The notes under the pieces: generated by a model
Told to the model about the DNA's origin: nothing
Database searches by the model: none
Seen by the model: the letters and a program-made list of their open reading frames with translations, nothing else
Position numbers and translations under genes: made by a program
Assembly: GCA_965230335.1 (NCBI GenBank)
Contig: CBDDKS010000006.1
Location: 186,001-250,000, forward strand
Reading direction: 5' to 3'
Origin: CBDDKS01 sp965230335
GTDB taxonomy: Bacteria; Pseudomonadota; Gammaproteobacteria; Enterobacterales; Kangiellaceae
Length of the DNA stretch: 64,000 bases
Part shown: positions 36,701 to 44,988 of the stretch, piece by piece
Layout of the letters: each line of letters begins with the position of its first letter
How positions within the stretch are numbered: the stretch's first letter is position 1

Positions 36701-38680
36701 AAAGGTATTGTTATCAACGACTGTATCTAATGCCATATTAAAACGGGCAACTTCAACATCATTAATGTAAACCACTGCACCATCATCCACTTTCATATAT
36801 AAATCAAATAAAATGATTTCTGATGGATTAGTCACATTAAATTCTTTTCTAAAATAATAACTGGCTGCACGAGGTGTCGGTGGCTGTACCAAATCGGTAT
36901 CTAACGCACCCGCTGCTTCACCGTAACCTAACATAGTCACTGCCGGTGCAGTAGGCGTACCTGCTGTGTTAACATTCCAGTTAGCATCAATGGTAAAGCC
37001 CACATCATTCCAGGTGGCACCAGGGTCAACACCATCGACTCGGTAATCCCAGGCATCGCCGCTGGCAACCAAGGGTTCGCGTTGTAAGTCAGCACCACGA
37101 TTATCGATATTAATGAGCAACAATTGACCATGTTCAACCAATTCAGAAGCATTCGATAAACCACTTGATGAATGTACCTGAATGGATGATGCAAACCAGC
37201 CTTCACCTAAAATGGATTTTAAACTCACAATACCCGAAGACTCTTCATTGGTTGTGATAAAGTCACTACCACCTTCAAAAAAACGAGCTGGATCATGCTC
37301 TGCAATTTCAACCAATGCACCTGTTGCCAAATCATATTCCCAAATTTTGCTTAATCGACTTTCACTGCCTAAATCTTCTTGAATATAAAATTTAGCATTG
37401 CCATTAATCACTTCAAAAGTGACATTGTCCAAGCTACCCAAACGATTTTCCGGGCCATCAACCAATAAAGTTAAGGTACCACCCGCTGCTGGGTTACTGA
37501 TATTATTAAATTCCAACTGCCAAATGCGTGTTGGTGCTGTAATACCATTGGATGAAGTGCCTTTGGTCACAAAGTAAAAGAAATTTTCTTTTCCAGCACG
37601 TGTATCCCACGCACCATCTTCAGGACCACCCATTTTTAAACTTTCAAAATTTTGTGCTGGGTCAACAGGTGTAATAGTATCTGTACCTCTTGCTTCAACA
37701 TCAGCACCATCTACAGGTCGATCACCAGGCTGGCCAATTAACTTTAAAGTAAAGGTTTCTGATTGACCAATAGCTGTCGCTAAATTGTTATCCAACTCAA
37801 AAGGTTTACCAACAACCGATAAGGCATATAAATTACCGCCAACCAAACCGGCTTTTTCAACATCATTACCAGTTGATTGTTTATCCCCAACATACACGTA
37901 AACCTCACCGTTAGATTCATCATCTAACAGAACAGCAACGGTTTTATCCTGTTCTGTAGGGCTCAATACAACATTTTCAAATGCCGCAAAACCAAAATGT
38001 TCCAAGTGAAACGTTTTCCCTGCATCCACACCAGTCACAACATGAGCAAAAGCACGACCACTTGCCGTTTCTTCACCATTAAAGTAAATAATTTCCTGAG
38101 AACCTTTTGATGTAACAGTATTATACAAAGCGCTTGGTACTGGACGATCAGAAGAACACAGTCTGTTAAACGTTATAGGCCCAGCGACAAAGGAGCTGGT
38201 GTTTTCATCCCACTCAAAAGTTTGTTTAATTAAATCATCGCCCTCAACCACTTCATGTGTCGTCTTATTGACTTTCCATTTGGAAACAAAAGCACCAATA
38301 TTACCATGGGCTCTCACTGCACCCTGAGTTGCATTAATTTCATGATTAACTAACAAGTAGAAAAAACCTGGTTCTGCTGGTGTTAATTCATTACCATCAA
38401 TCACACCAATACCATCGGGTATTCCGGCTAAACGAATGGTGCCACCGCCTGTTTTTGCAACAGTGCCATCATCCACAGTTAAAATGGATTTAATTTCTAC
38501 ATTGGGTAAATGGGATTGCAAATAAGGACTTGTCGTTGTCGATGCGCTATTGGTTTGAGCCAATACACTGCCTGTCGACAATGCTGCCATACCTAGTGCA
38601 AGACCCGATAAAGTTCGCTTAAACGCTTGGCGAAAAGCAAACCTGGCATTCTGTAATGGGTAATTCATAGATAACCTCAA
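33779..38680 (-). CDS. giant secreted protein: PhoX-like (DUF839), FN3, anchor-J-like, PKD and EEP-nuclease domains
   Basis: 1633 residues with a long signal peptide ending near SVLAQ. Domains by eye: a PhoX/DUF839-type beta-propeller-like region to about residue 520 (YLLVNHEINATQGAVRAHGNIGAF, YFNGEETASGRAFAHVV), a galactose-binding-like module about 570-710, an FN3 domain about 725-815, two choice-of-anchor-J-like modules from about 820 and 982, a PKD domain about 1160-1238 (FSWDFGDTNTSTQQSPTHSY), and a C-terminal endonuclease/exonuclease/phosphatase domain from about 1240 (RVASFNTSMNRP, IVLLNEFDQ, IILGDQNADP, NASDHRMVIID). The EEP catalytic motifs look intact. Extracellular phosphate release from nucleotides or nucleic acids is a plausible role, not shown. 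It follows the VPLPA-CTERM gene with 34 nt between them. Confidence 0.8.
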   Translation of the reverse strand: MRLSMNYPLQNARFAFRQAFKRTLSGLALGMAALSTGSVLAQTNSASTTTSPYLQSHLPNVEIKSILTVDDGTVAKTGGGTIRLAGIPDGIGVIDGNELTPAEPGFFYLLVNHEINATQGAVRAHGNIGAFVSKWKVNKTTHEVVEGDDLIKQTFEWDENTSSFVAGPITFNRLCSSDRPVPSALYNTVTSKGSQEIIYFNGEETASGRAFAHVVTGVDAGKTFHLEHFGFAAFENVVLSPTEQDKTVAVLLDDESNGEVYVYVGDKQSTGNDVEKAGLVGGNLYALSVVGKPFELDNNLATAIGQSETFTLKLIGQPGDRPVDGADVEARGTDTITPVDPAQNFESLKMGGPEDGAWDTRAGKENFFYFVTKGTSSNGITAPTRIWQLEFNNISNPAAGGTLTLLVDGPENRLGSLDNVTFEVINGNAKFYIQEDLGSESRLSKIWEYDLATGALVEIAEHDPARFFEGGSDFITTNEESSGIVSLKSILGEGWFASSIQVHSSSGLSNASELVEHGQLLLINIDNRGADLQREPLVASGDAWDYRVDGVDPGATWNDVGFTIDANWNVNTAGTPTAPAVTMLGYGEAAGALDTDLVQPPTPRAASYYFRKEFNVTNPSEIILFDLYMKVDDGAVVYINDVEVARFNMALDTVVDNNTFAAKNEASERDWKQIAINGASLPLQATGNVIAVSTHQENANSSDMRMDLELIAWRQSTDAGTAPVTPANLAVGNATETQLDLTWDSQTNTKFFRIERQVAGDVAWEVVEAEYPGTFVSYTDTNVQPGTNYNYRMWAVNIHGRSSLSATASGATLTSLIPVIFEENFEAPNSFGQFTSVDVAASDRNWTWLLWDFGSTGAVQGNNFGGAAPTEDWLIMTNPINFLFFRDETLTYDSQISFSGPAPEALYSTDYDPSVHTDPNSATWTLIHQDTSSFGTLTPVGPFDISAIPDTAYIAFKYAGNGGAGGQSTRFTLDDVIVKGNCGYDFEGAENSDIEADASNPWTVFNLNSALGWQYDTRDGRQGAVNNNFNSAAGGVNGGTVSDDYLISPPLHISGLITGVDFDYYENFGDTLPKPLSVLVTDNFTGDPTTTTWIDITPANLNGSTSDTWIPVSSDSFNLTGSDVRIAFHYQSAGNSGGTTKRIGVDNVCVKTLGGALSGSFTFTRNGGDVTFNPVVTGGVPPYQFSWDFGDTNTSTQQSPTHSYTTPGLYTVTMTVTDDDGSVITTTQTDVVNVTQFTVPAPSSLRVASFNTSMNRPNSGDLATALASGTDTQIQAVAEVIQRANADIVLLNEFDQIYTNGVFDRAATVASINDFIDNYLNVAQAADTSAIDYRYFYVAASNTGVPSGFDFNNDGDTTDPEDAFGFGAFGGQFAMVLLSKHRIINSQVRTFQNFLWKDMPGAFLPPDPNDSDNNGDTSSYFTAAELNVFRLSSKTHWDIPVYVRGIGLVHLLASHPTPPVFDDGTATVYPSTSVVDWNGLRNHDEIRFWADYIDPSKSSYIYDDREWQRAGNQTPANPRGGLRANRRFIILGDQNADPVDGDATFNPINLLLTNPLVDTSVTPSSAGALEQVPSGSNRETKTASFNLRADYALPSNLGLTLDNAWVFWPLTTDIEADLLNASDHRMVIIDVKK

Positions 38681-38714
38681 TCTCTTGACATTGTTAATTT
38701 TTTAATTGCTCTAA

Positions 38715-39428
38715 TTACTTAGAACGTCGAGAAAAACCAAACAAACCGGCTAAACCAGTTAACAAAAACCACACTGCTGCAGGTAAAGGAACAACCGAAG
38801 GTGCAACACCTGTATCAACTAATGCAGATGATTCAAAACTCAAAACACCTGTATCAAAACCAGAAACAGCCAAAGTCAGTGTTAAAGTATCTGAATCCGT
38901 TGTACTGACATCACCAAAACTACCATCAAAAAATCCAGAAAATATTTCCAAACCACCAAAAGTATCTGAAACAGCAAGACCCACATCAACAAACTCAGAA
39001 CCCAATGCACCCGTAATATCAGCAAAGAGTGACACACCCATAGTTAAAGTAACATCACCAATACCATCCACCTCAAAATCCAAATCGGATAAAGTACTTG
39101 CAAAAGCATTGCCTGCCGTTGTTGCATCTGCCATTGAACTACTGCTGCTTCCAGAAACATCCGCGTCCGCAGAAGCCGAAGCTGCTCCAATCGTATCGGA
39201 ATCAGATAGCACAGTAGGTGTAATATCAGAATAAGTACTTGATGTCACAAAAGGTGAAAAATCATTCAAGATGGTATCAGCTATAAAGAAATCTCCACCT
39301 GTTAAAGTGAAAGATGCTGTACCCGTTGTTGAAACACTAAACGAATCAAAAGATGCACCGCCACCAACAAATGCGGCTTGCATTTGAGTAGATGCCATTA
39401 GCATAAGTATTGCTATAATTTTTTTCAT
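38715..39428 (-). CDS. VPLPA-CTERM sorting-domain protein
   Basis: 237 residues. Seen: a signal peptide (MKKIIAILMLMASTQMQA), a Ser/Thr/Asp/Ala-rich low-complexity beta region (SDTIGAASASADADVSGSSSSS), and a C-terminal sorting tail VVPLPAAVWFLLTGLAG followed by a basic end (GFSRRSK). Such VPLPA-CTERM tails are substrates of exosortase-type enzymes, which often work alongside exopolysaccharide export; no exosortase gene is in the window. Immediately upstream of the giant phosphatase/nuclease-like gene on the same strand, so likely co-expressed. Confidence 0.85.
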   Translation of the reverse strand: MKKIIAILMLMASTQMQAAFVGGGASFDSFSVSTTGTASFTLTGGDFFIADTILNDFSPFVTSSTYSDITPTVLSDSDTIGAASASADADVSGSSSSSMADATTAGNAFASTLSDLDFEVDGIGDVTLTMGVSLFADITGALGSEFVDVGLAVSDTFGGLEIFSGFFDGSFGDVSTTDSDTLTLTLAVSGFDTGVLSFESSALVDTGVAPSVVPLPAAVWFLLTGLAGLFGFSRRSK

Positions 39429-39625
39429 TGTTGAACCTCAATTTTTTAAATCATTAAAAGCGAGCGATGATACTTTCGTCTAAAGAAAATGCATCGGAGC
39501 AATTAAACGCTGTTTCTATTAAATCTGAATGTCTGAAAGTTGACGTTTTTGTGAAAGAGATTTTTCAGTTTTATTGTCAAAAAATGATATTCCTTTGACA
39601 CAATATATTTTTATATTAAAACTTT

Positions 39626-39635
39626 ACGTTAACGT
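39626..39635 (+). promoter_or_regulatory. candidate LiuR operator (palindrome ACGTTAACGT)
   Basis: A perfect 10-bp palindrome within TTTACGTTAACGTTAAGG, 22 nt before the liuR start. A TTGACA (39595-39600) and a TAAAAT (39646-39651) lie on either side. MerR-type regulators bind palindromes at their own promoters, so autoregulation of the liu operon is likely; I have no binding data. Confidence 0.5.
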
Positions 39636-39657
39636 TAAGGTAAGGTAAAATTAAACA

Positions 39658-40041
39658 ATGACAGTTTTAAATCCAACTCAATATAGCATCAGTCAGCTTG
39701 CCAAAGAATTTGACATTACCAACCGTTCGTTACGTCACTATGAAGAATTTGGTTTAATCACCCCACAAAGGGTTGGCAAAAGACGTGTATACAACAAAAA
39801 AGACCGTACTCGCCTTCAGCTTATTTTACGAGGCAAACGTGTTGGCTTTTCATTAACTGAAATCAAAGAAATTATTGATCTCTATCAGGATCCACAAGGA
39901 AAGGAAAAACAGGAAAAGCTGCTGCTCAACAAAATATCTGAACAAAGACTGCTATTAAAACAGCAACTCAAAGACATCAAAATCATGCTACAAGAACTTG
40001 ACAAGTTAGAAGATGCTGTCAAAAACACTCACTCCAAATAA
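39658..40041 (+). CDS. liuR: MerR-family regulator of leucine/isovalerate catabolism
   Basis: 127 residues. Seen: a MerR DNA-binding domain (YSISQLAKEFDITNRSLRHYEEFGLITPQRVGKRRVYNKKDRTRLQLILRGKRVGFSLTEIKEII) and a coiled-coil C-terminal half (KEKQEKLLLNKISEQRLLLKQQLKDIKIML), with no metal-binding Cys. This is the LiuR type, which in proteobacteria controls BCAA degradation genes. It is the first gene of the liu cluster, 26 nt before liuA, and carries a palindrome in its own promoter region. Confidence 0.93.
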   Translation: MTVLNPTQYSISQLAKEFDITNRSLRHYEEFGLITPQRVGKRRVYNKKDRTRLQLILRGKRVGFSLTEIKEIIDLYQDPQGKEKQEKLLLNKISEQRLLLKQQLKDIKIMLQELDKLEDAVKNTHSK

Positions 40042-40067
40042 TCCATCTTATCTTTCAGGAGCACTAT

Positions 40068-41228
40068 ATGTTTCCTTCTCTTAATTTTAATCTGGGCGAA
40101 ACCGTCGACATGCTTCGAGAAACGGTTTCAAGTTTTGCACAAAAGCATATTGCTCCTATTGCCGAAGAAGTGGATGTCAACAATGCTTTTCCCAATCATT
40201 TATGGCAAGAGTTAGGCCAGCTGGGCTTGCTGGGTATGACCGTTGATGAAGCCTACGGTGGCAGTCAAATGGGTTACCTGGAACATGTTGTTGCTATGGA
40301 AGAAATCTCGCGGGCTTCTGCTTCCATCGGTCTGTCTTATGGCGCACATTCCAATTTATGCCTAAATCAGTTACAAAAAAATGCCAGCCAGCGACAAAAA
40401 GAAAAATATCTCCCCAAACTCTGTTCTGGTGAACACATTGGCGCTTTAGCCATGAGTGAGCCTGGAGCAGGTTCTGATGTGGTCAGTATGCGTTTGACAG
40501 CAGAAAACCGAGGCGACCATTTTGTACTAAATGGCAATAAAATGTGGATTACCAATGGACCTGATGCCGACGTGCTGATTGTTTATGCAAAAACATCACC
40601 TGATAAAGGCTCAAAGGGTATTACGGCTTTTATTATAGAAAAAGACTTTCCTGGTTTTTCTACCGCTCAAAAATTAGACAAGCTGGGTATGAGAGGATCC
40701 AATACCTGTGAACTGGTTTTTGAAGACTGTATTGTCCCGGTTGAAAATATTCTGGGTGAAGTCGACAAAGGCGTTCGTGTATTAATGAGTGGGCTGGATT
40801 ATGAACGCCTGGTACTTTCCGGTGGCCCTATTGGTATTATGCAGTCCTGTATGGATATCGTGGTGCCTTACATTCATGAACGTGAACAGTTTGGCCAGCC
40901 TATTGGTGAGTTCCAATTGATTCAAGGAAAAATTGCCGACATGTACACGACCATGAATGCCAGTAAAGCCTACGTTTATGCAGTCGCTCAAGCTTGCGAT
41001 AGAGGAGAGACCACACGCAAAGATGCCGCAGGTGCCATCTTATATGCCTCTGAAAGAGCCACTCAAATGGCGCTGGACGCCATTCAATTATTGGGGGGTA
41101 ACGGCTATATCAATGAATACCCTACCGGACGCTTGCTAAGAGATGCCAAACTTTATGAAATTGGTGCCGGTACCTCTGAAATCAGGCGTATGCTCATTGG
41201 CCGAGAATTATTTAAAGAAACCGAATAA
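40068..41228 (+). CDS. liuA: isovaleryl-CoA dehydrogenase
   Basis: Acyl-CoA dehydrogenase (386 residues) oxidising isovaleryl-CoA to 3-methylcrotonyl-CoA with FAD. Seen: LAMSEPGAGSDVVSMRL, NGNKMWITNGPDADVLIVYAKT, KLGMRGSNTCELVFEDC, GLDYERLVLSGGPIGIMQ with the Glu in the position characteristic of isovaleryl-CoA dehydrogenases, AIQLLGGNGYINEYPTGRLLRDAKLYEIGAGTSEIRR. Length and motifs match IVD rather than short-chain enzymes. Start preceded by TCAGGAG. Second gene of the liu operon. Confidence 0.96.
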   Translation: MFPSLNFNLGETVDMLRETVSSFAQKHIAPIAEEVDVNNAFPNHLWQELGQLGLLGMTVDEAYGGSQMGYLEHVVAMEEISRASASIGLSYGAHSNLCLNQLQKNASQRQKEKYLPKLCSGEHIGALAMSEPGAGSDVVSMRLTAENRGDHFVLNGNKMWITNGPDADVLIVYAKTSPDKGSKGITAFIIEKDFPGFSTAQKLDKLGMRGSNTCELVFEDCIVPVENILGEVDKGVRVLMSGLDYERLVLSGGPIGIMQSCMDIVVPYIHEREQFGQPIGEFQLIQGKIADMYTTMNASKAYVYAVAQACDRGETTRKDAAGAILYASERATQMALDAIQLLGGNGYINEYPTGRLLRDAKLYEIGAGTSEIRRMLIGRELFKETE

Positions 41229-41280
41229 TAGGTTATTCTAACTCCGCAACGATTCATTAAACATTTCAAAAGGTAATACC

Positions 41281-42480
41281 ATGACTGCTTTCAAAACACC
41301 TGAACATGATCCTATTGTGATTGCCGGTTATCGACGTACACCTATGGGCGGTTTTATGGGTGCACTATCCAGTATCTCTGCCACTGAGCTTGGCAGCATT
41401 GCTATCAAAGGTGCCCTGACTTCTGCCAATATTCAGGCCACAGAAGTAAGTGAAGTCCTGATGGGCTGTGTCTTACCTGCAGGCCTTGGACAGGCACCGG
41501 CCAGACAAGCCGCTTTAGGTGCAGATATTCCACAGGGTACAGGCTGTACAACTATCAATAAAGTCTGTGGTTCAGGCATGAAAACCGTTATGCTCGCTCA
41601 TGACCTCTTACTTGCCAATACTGCAAAAGTGATTATTGCAGGGGGAATGGAAAGTATGAGTAATGCACCCTATCTATTAGACAAAGCTCGTGGGGGTTAT
41701 CGTTTTGGCCATGGAAAAGTCATTGATCATATGGCTTATGACGGTTTGGAAGATGCCTATGAAGGCAATGCCATGGGTGTTTTTGCAGAAGATTGTGCCT
41801 CACGATATGACTTTTCACGTGAACAACAGGATGAGTTTGCTATTACTTCTTTAAAACGCGCACAAGAAGCTATTGAAGACGGTGCTTTTCAAAATGAAAT
41901 CATCCCCGTCACATTACAAAGTCGCAAAGGCGATATCACTGTTGATACCGATGAACAACCTGGTAAAGCAAGATTTGAAAAAATTCCTTTATTAAAGCCC
42001 GCTTTCAAAAAAGATGGCACTGTCACCGCAGCCAATGCCAGTTCAATTTCTGATGGTGCTGCTGCTATGGTTCTGACGCGTGAATCAGAAGCCAAACAAC
42101 GAGGTCTCACCTGCTTTGCAAAAATTATTGGCCATAGCAGTCATGCCCGTAAGCCATCAGAATTTACCATTGCTCCCGTCAGTGCTATTAAAACATTAAT
42201 GGAGTCCATCGAATGGCAAAACCAGGATGTCGACTTGTTTGAAATCAATGAAGCCTTTGCCGTTGTCACTATGGCAGCCATACAGGATTTGTCATTAGAC
42301 CATAACAAAGTGAATGTTCATGGTGGTGCCTGTGCGTTAGGCCATCCGATTGGTTGTTCTGGTACCCGTATCCTGGTGACATTGATCGAAGCACTCAAAC
42401 GTCATCAGCACAAACGCGGCATTGCTTCTCTGTGTATTGGTGGTGGTGAAGCAACGGCTATTGCCATCGAACTTATCTGA
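41281..42480 (+). CDS. acetyl-CoA C-acetyltransferase (thiolase)
   Basis: 399 residues. Cleaves acetoacetyl-CoA to two acetyl-CoA, the last step after the CoA transferase at the far end of the cluster. Seen: the nucleophilic Cys in INKVCGSGMKTVM near residue 95, FEINEAFAVV with the conserved Asn-Glu, GGACALGHPIGCSGTR with His and its neighbours, and the C-terminal Cys in SLCIGGGEATAIAIE. AAAAGGTAATACC precedes the ATG. Inserted between liuA and liuB, as in some marine gammaproteobacteria; atoB-type. Confidence 0.94.
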   Translation: MTAFKTPEHDPIVIAGYRRTPMGGFMGALSSISATELGSIAIKGALTSANIQATEVSEVLMGCVLPAGLGQAPARQAALGADIPQGTGCTTINKVCGSGMKTVMLAHDLLLANTAKVIIAGGMESMSNAPYLLDKARGGYRFGHGKVIDHMAYDGLEDAYEGNAMGVFAEDCASRYDFSREQQDEFAITSLKRAQEAIEDGAFQNEIIPVTLQSRKGDITVDTDEQPGKARFEKIPLLKPAFKKDGTVTAANASSISDGAAAMVLTRESEAKQRGLTCFAKIIGHSSHARKPSEFTIAPVSAIKTLMESIEWQNQDVDLFEINEAFAVVTMAAIQDLSLDHNKVNVHGGACALGHPIGCSGTRILVTLIEALKRHQHKRGIASLCIGGGEATAIAIELI

Positions 42481-42515
42481 TTTTTTATTTGGTTTTACTT
42501 AGGTAATCATTCATC

Positions 42516-44120
42516 ATGGTAATCACTTCGAACCTTAATACGAAAACACAATCCTTTCAGGAAAATGCTGAAGTTATGCAAACTTTGGTGAAGGATTTAC
42601 AGGAAAAAATAGCGCTCATTCACCAGGGAGGTGGTGAAGCACGTAACAAAAAACACACTGATCGAGGCAAACTTCTACCCAGAGATCGCATTCACCAACT
42701 CCTGGATGTCGGAACCCCTTTTCTTGAGTTGTCACAAATGGCTGCTTACGATTGCTACGATAATCAAGTTCCATCAGCAGGCATCATTACTGGCATTGGT
42801 TGTATCAATGGTATCGAATGTATGTTGGTCGCCAATGACGCAACGGTAAAAGGCGGTACTTATTTTCCAGAAACCATTAAGAAGCATTTGCGTGCACAGG
42901 AAATTGCAGAACAAAATCACTTACCCTGTATTTACCTGGTTGATTCAGGCGGTGCCAATTTACCACAACAGGATCAGGTGTTTCCCGATAAAGAACATTT
43001 TGGCCGAATTTTCTTCAATCAAGCCAATATGTCAGCCCAGGGTATTCCTCAAATTGCGGTTGTCATGGGCAGCTGTACAGCGGGTGGCGCTTATGTGCCC
43101 GCTATGGCCGATGAAAGTATTATCGTCAAACAACAAGGGACTATTTTTCTTGCGGGCCCGCCTCTGGTGAAAGCCGCAACGGGTGAAGTTGTCAGTGCAG
43201 AAGAATTAGGCGGTGCCGATGTGCACTGTAAAACATCGGGGGTTACCGATCATTATGCACAAAATGACCAACATGCTTTACACATTTGCCGACAACTGAT
43301 TAAAAATACCCATCGTCAGAAAACGTTTCCCTGGGCCTTGTCTGAACCCAAAGATCCTCTTTATTCTGCTAAAGAATTGTACGGCATTATTCCCACAGAC
43401 TCGCGCAAGCCTTTTGATATTAGAGAAATCATTGCAAGAATCGTTGATGCCTCTGAATTCGATGAGTTTAAAGCTTTCTATGGAACAACACTGGTTTGTG
43501 GATTCAGTAAAATTTTTGGTCATCCTGTTGGCATCGTTGCTAACAATGGTATTTTATTTAGTGAAGCCGCATTAAAAGGAGCGCACTTTATTGAACTCTG
43601 TGCACAAAGAAATATTCCATTGGTGTTTCTACAAAACATCACCGGATTTATGGTCGGCAAAAAATATGAAAATGAAGGTATCGCAAAAAATGGTGCCAAA
43701 ATGGTCACCGCTGTTGCTTGTGCTAAAGTACCTAAATTTACGGTCATAGTCGGAGGCAGTTTTGGGGCCGGCAATTATGGCATGTGTGGACGCGCCTATA
43801 GTCCAAGATTTTTGTGGATGTGGCCCAATGCACGTATTTCGGTTATGGGCGGAGAGCAAGCGGCCAATGTTTTAGCTCAGGTCAAACGCGACAACTTTGA
43901 AAGGAAAGGCATTGACTGGTCAAAAGAAGAAGAAGACAGCTTTAAAAAACCCATTGAAGAGCAATACGAAACACAAGGTCACCCTTACTATGCCAGTGCC
44001 CGTCTTTGGGATGATGGCATTATTGATCCAGCTGATACACGCATGGTATTGGCCTTAGGCCTTTCCTCTGCTTATAACGCACCCATAGAAAAAACCCAAT
44101 TTGGTGTTTTTCGAATGTAA
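42516..44120 (+). CDS. liuB: 3-methylcrotonyl-CoA carboxylase, carboxyltransferase (beta) subunit
   Basis: 534 residues. Transfers carboxyl from carboxybiotin to 3-methylcrotonyl-CoA, giving 3-methylglutaconyl-CoA. Seen: KLLPRDRIHQLLDVGTPFLELS, GSCTAGGAYVPAMADESIIVKQQGTIFLAGPPLVKAATGE, DVHCKTSGVTDHYAQ, and FMVGKKYENEGIAKNGAKMVTAVACAKVPKFTVIVGGSFGAGNYGMCGRAYSPRFLWMWPNARISVMGG, the clearest MCC-beta signature. It works with the biotin subunit encoded two genes downstream. Confidence 0.96.
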   Translation: MVITSNLNTKTQSFQENAEVMQTLVKDLQEKIALIHQGGGEARNKKHTDRGKLLPRDRIHQLLDVGTPFLELSQMAAYDCYDNQVPSAGIITGIGCINGIECMLVANDATVKGGTYFPETIKKHLRAQEIAEQNHLPCIYLVDSGGANLPQQDQVFPDKEHFGRIFFNQANMSAQGIPQIAVVMGSCTAGGAYVPAMADESIIVKQQGTIFLAGPPLVKAATGEVVSAEELGGADVHCKTSGVTDHYAQNDQHALHICRQLIKNTHRQKTFPWALSEPKDPLYSAKELYGIIPTDSRKPFDIREIIARIVDASEFDEFKAFYGTTLVCGFSKIFGHPVGIVANNGILFSEAALKGAHFIELCAQRNIPLVFLQNITGFMVGKKYENEGIAKNGAKMVTAVACAKVPKFTVIVGGSFGAGNYGMCGRAYSPRFLWMWPNARISVMGGEQAANVLAQVKRDNFERKGIDWSKEEEDSFKKPIEEQYETQGHPYYASARLWDDGIIDPADTRMVLALGLSSAYNAPIEKTQFGVFRM

Positions 44121-44180
44121 CGGGGTGTTTAATGAAAAAATACACGATAAACCATTTACAAAAAAAACAAGATTAATACC

Positions 44181-44984
44181 ATGTCTTCTGAATATACAAC
44201 ACTACACATAAAAACAACAAATCATACTGCAACCTTATGTTTAAACCGGCCACAGGTACATAATGCTTTTGATGAAATCATGATTGCAGAGCTCACGCAA
44301 GCCATTGAATACTTCAATCAGGATGACAATACTCAAGTGATTATCTTGAAAGGTGAAGGTAAACATTTTTGTGCAGGCGCCGACTTAAACTGGATGCGAC
44401 GTATGGCAGATTTTAGTTGGGACGATAACCATAAAGATGCTCTGCAACTGGCTCATTTAATGCAAACATTGTATCAATCACCCAAGATCACCGTGGCATT
44501 CATACAGGGTGCTGTTTATGGAGGTGCTGTTGGATTGGTTGCCTGTTGTGATATGGCTTTTGCTCAAGAAAATGCCCGCTTTTGTTTATCAGAAACCAAA
44601 ATCGGTTTGATTCCGGCGGTTATTAGTCCATATGTTGTTAAAGCCATGGGCTATCGTCAGGCCAGCCGTTATTTTGTCACTGCCGAAGTCATTGATGCCA
44701 ACACGGCAAAAAATATTCATTTGGTTCATGATATTTTTGCAACTGAAGATTTCGATTCAAAAACACAAAATATATTGAATACATTACTCGATAATGCACC
44801 TAATGCCATTCAAGCCAGTAAACAATTGGTTCGAAGAGCGGATGAACTTGAATTAGGTGATGTGTTAATTCAAGAAACTGCAAAAAAAATTGCTGATGTC
44901 CGCGCTTCAGATGAAGGTAAGGAAGGGCTTTCTGCCTTTCTTGAAAAACGTTCTCCCAGCTGGCGCACAACCCAGGATAGTTAA
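44181..44984 (+). CDS. liuC: methylglutaconyl-CoA hydratase (enoyl-CoA hydratase family)
   Basis: 267 residues. Hydrates 3-methylglutaconyl-CoA to HMG-CoA. Seen: crotonase-fold signatures VIILKGEGKHFCAGADLNWMRRMADF, FIQGAVYGGAVGLVACCDMAFAQENARFCLSETKIGLIPAVISPYVVKAMG, which provide the oxyanion hole and catalytic Glu positions. The call as methylglutaconyl-CoA hydratase rests on the ADLNWMRRM pattern and position in the liu operon. Its stop lies 4 nt before the liuD start. Confidence 0.93.
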   Translation: MSSEYTTLHIKTTNHTATLCLNRPQVHNAFDEIMIAELTQAIEYFNQDDNTQVIILKGEGKHFCAGADLNWMRRMADFSWDDNHKDALQLAHLMQTLYQSPKITVAFIQGAVYGGAVGLVACCDMAFAQENARFCLSETKIGLIPAVISPYVVKAMGYRQASRYFVTAEVIDANTAKNIHLVHDIFATEDFDSKTQNILNTLLDNAPNAIQASKQLVRRADELELGDVLIQETAKKIADVRASDEGKEGLSAFLEKRSPSWRTTQDS

Positions 44985-44988
44985 CATT

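Noticed and set aside
44890..44988. upstream extension of the liuD frame
   Set aside because: These 33 codons lie inside liuC and are not biotin-carboxylase-like; the start at 44989 gives the family N-terminus.
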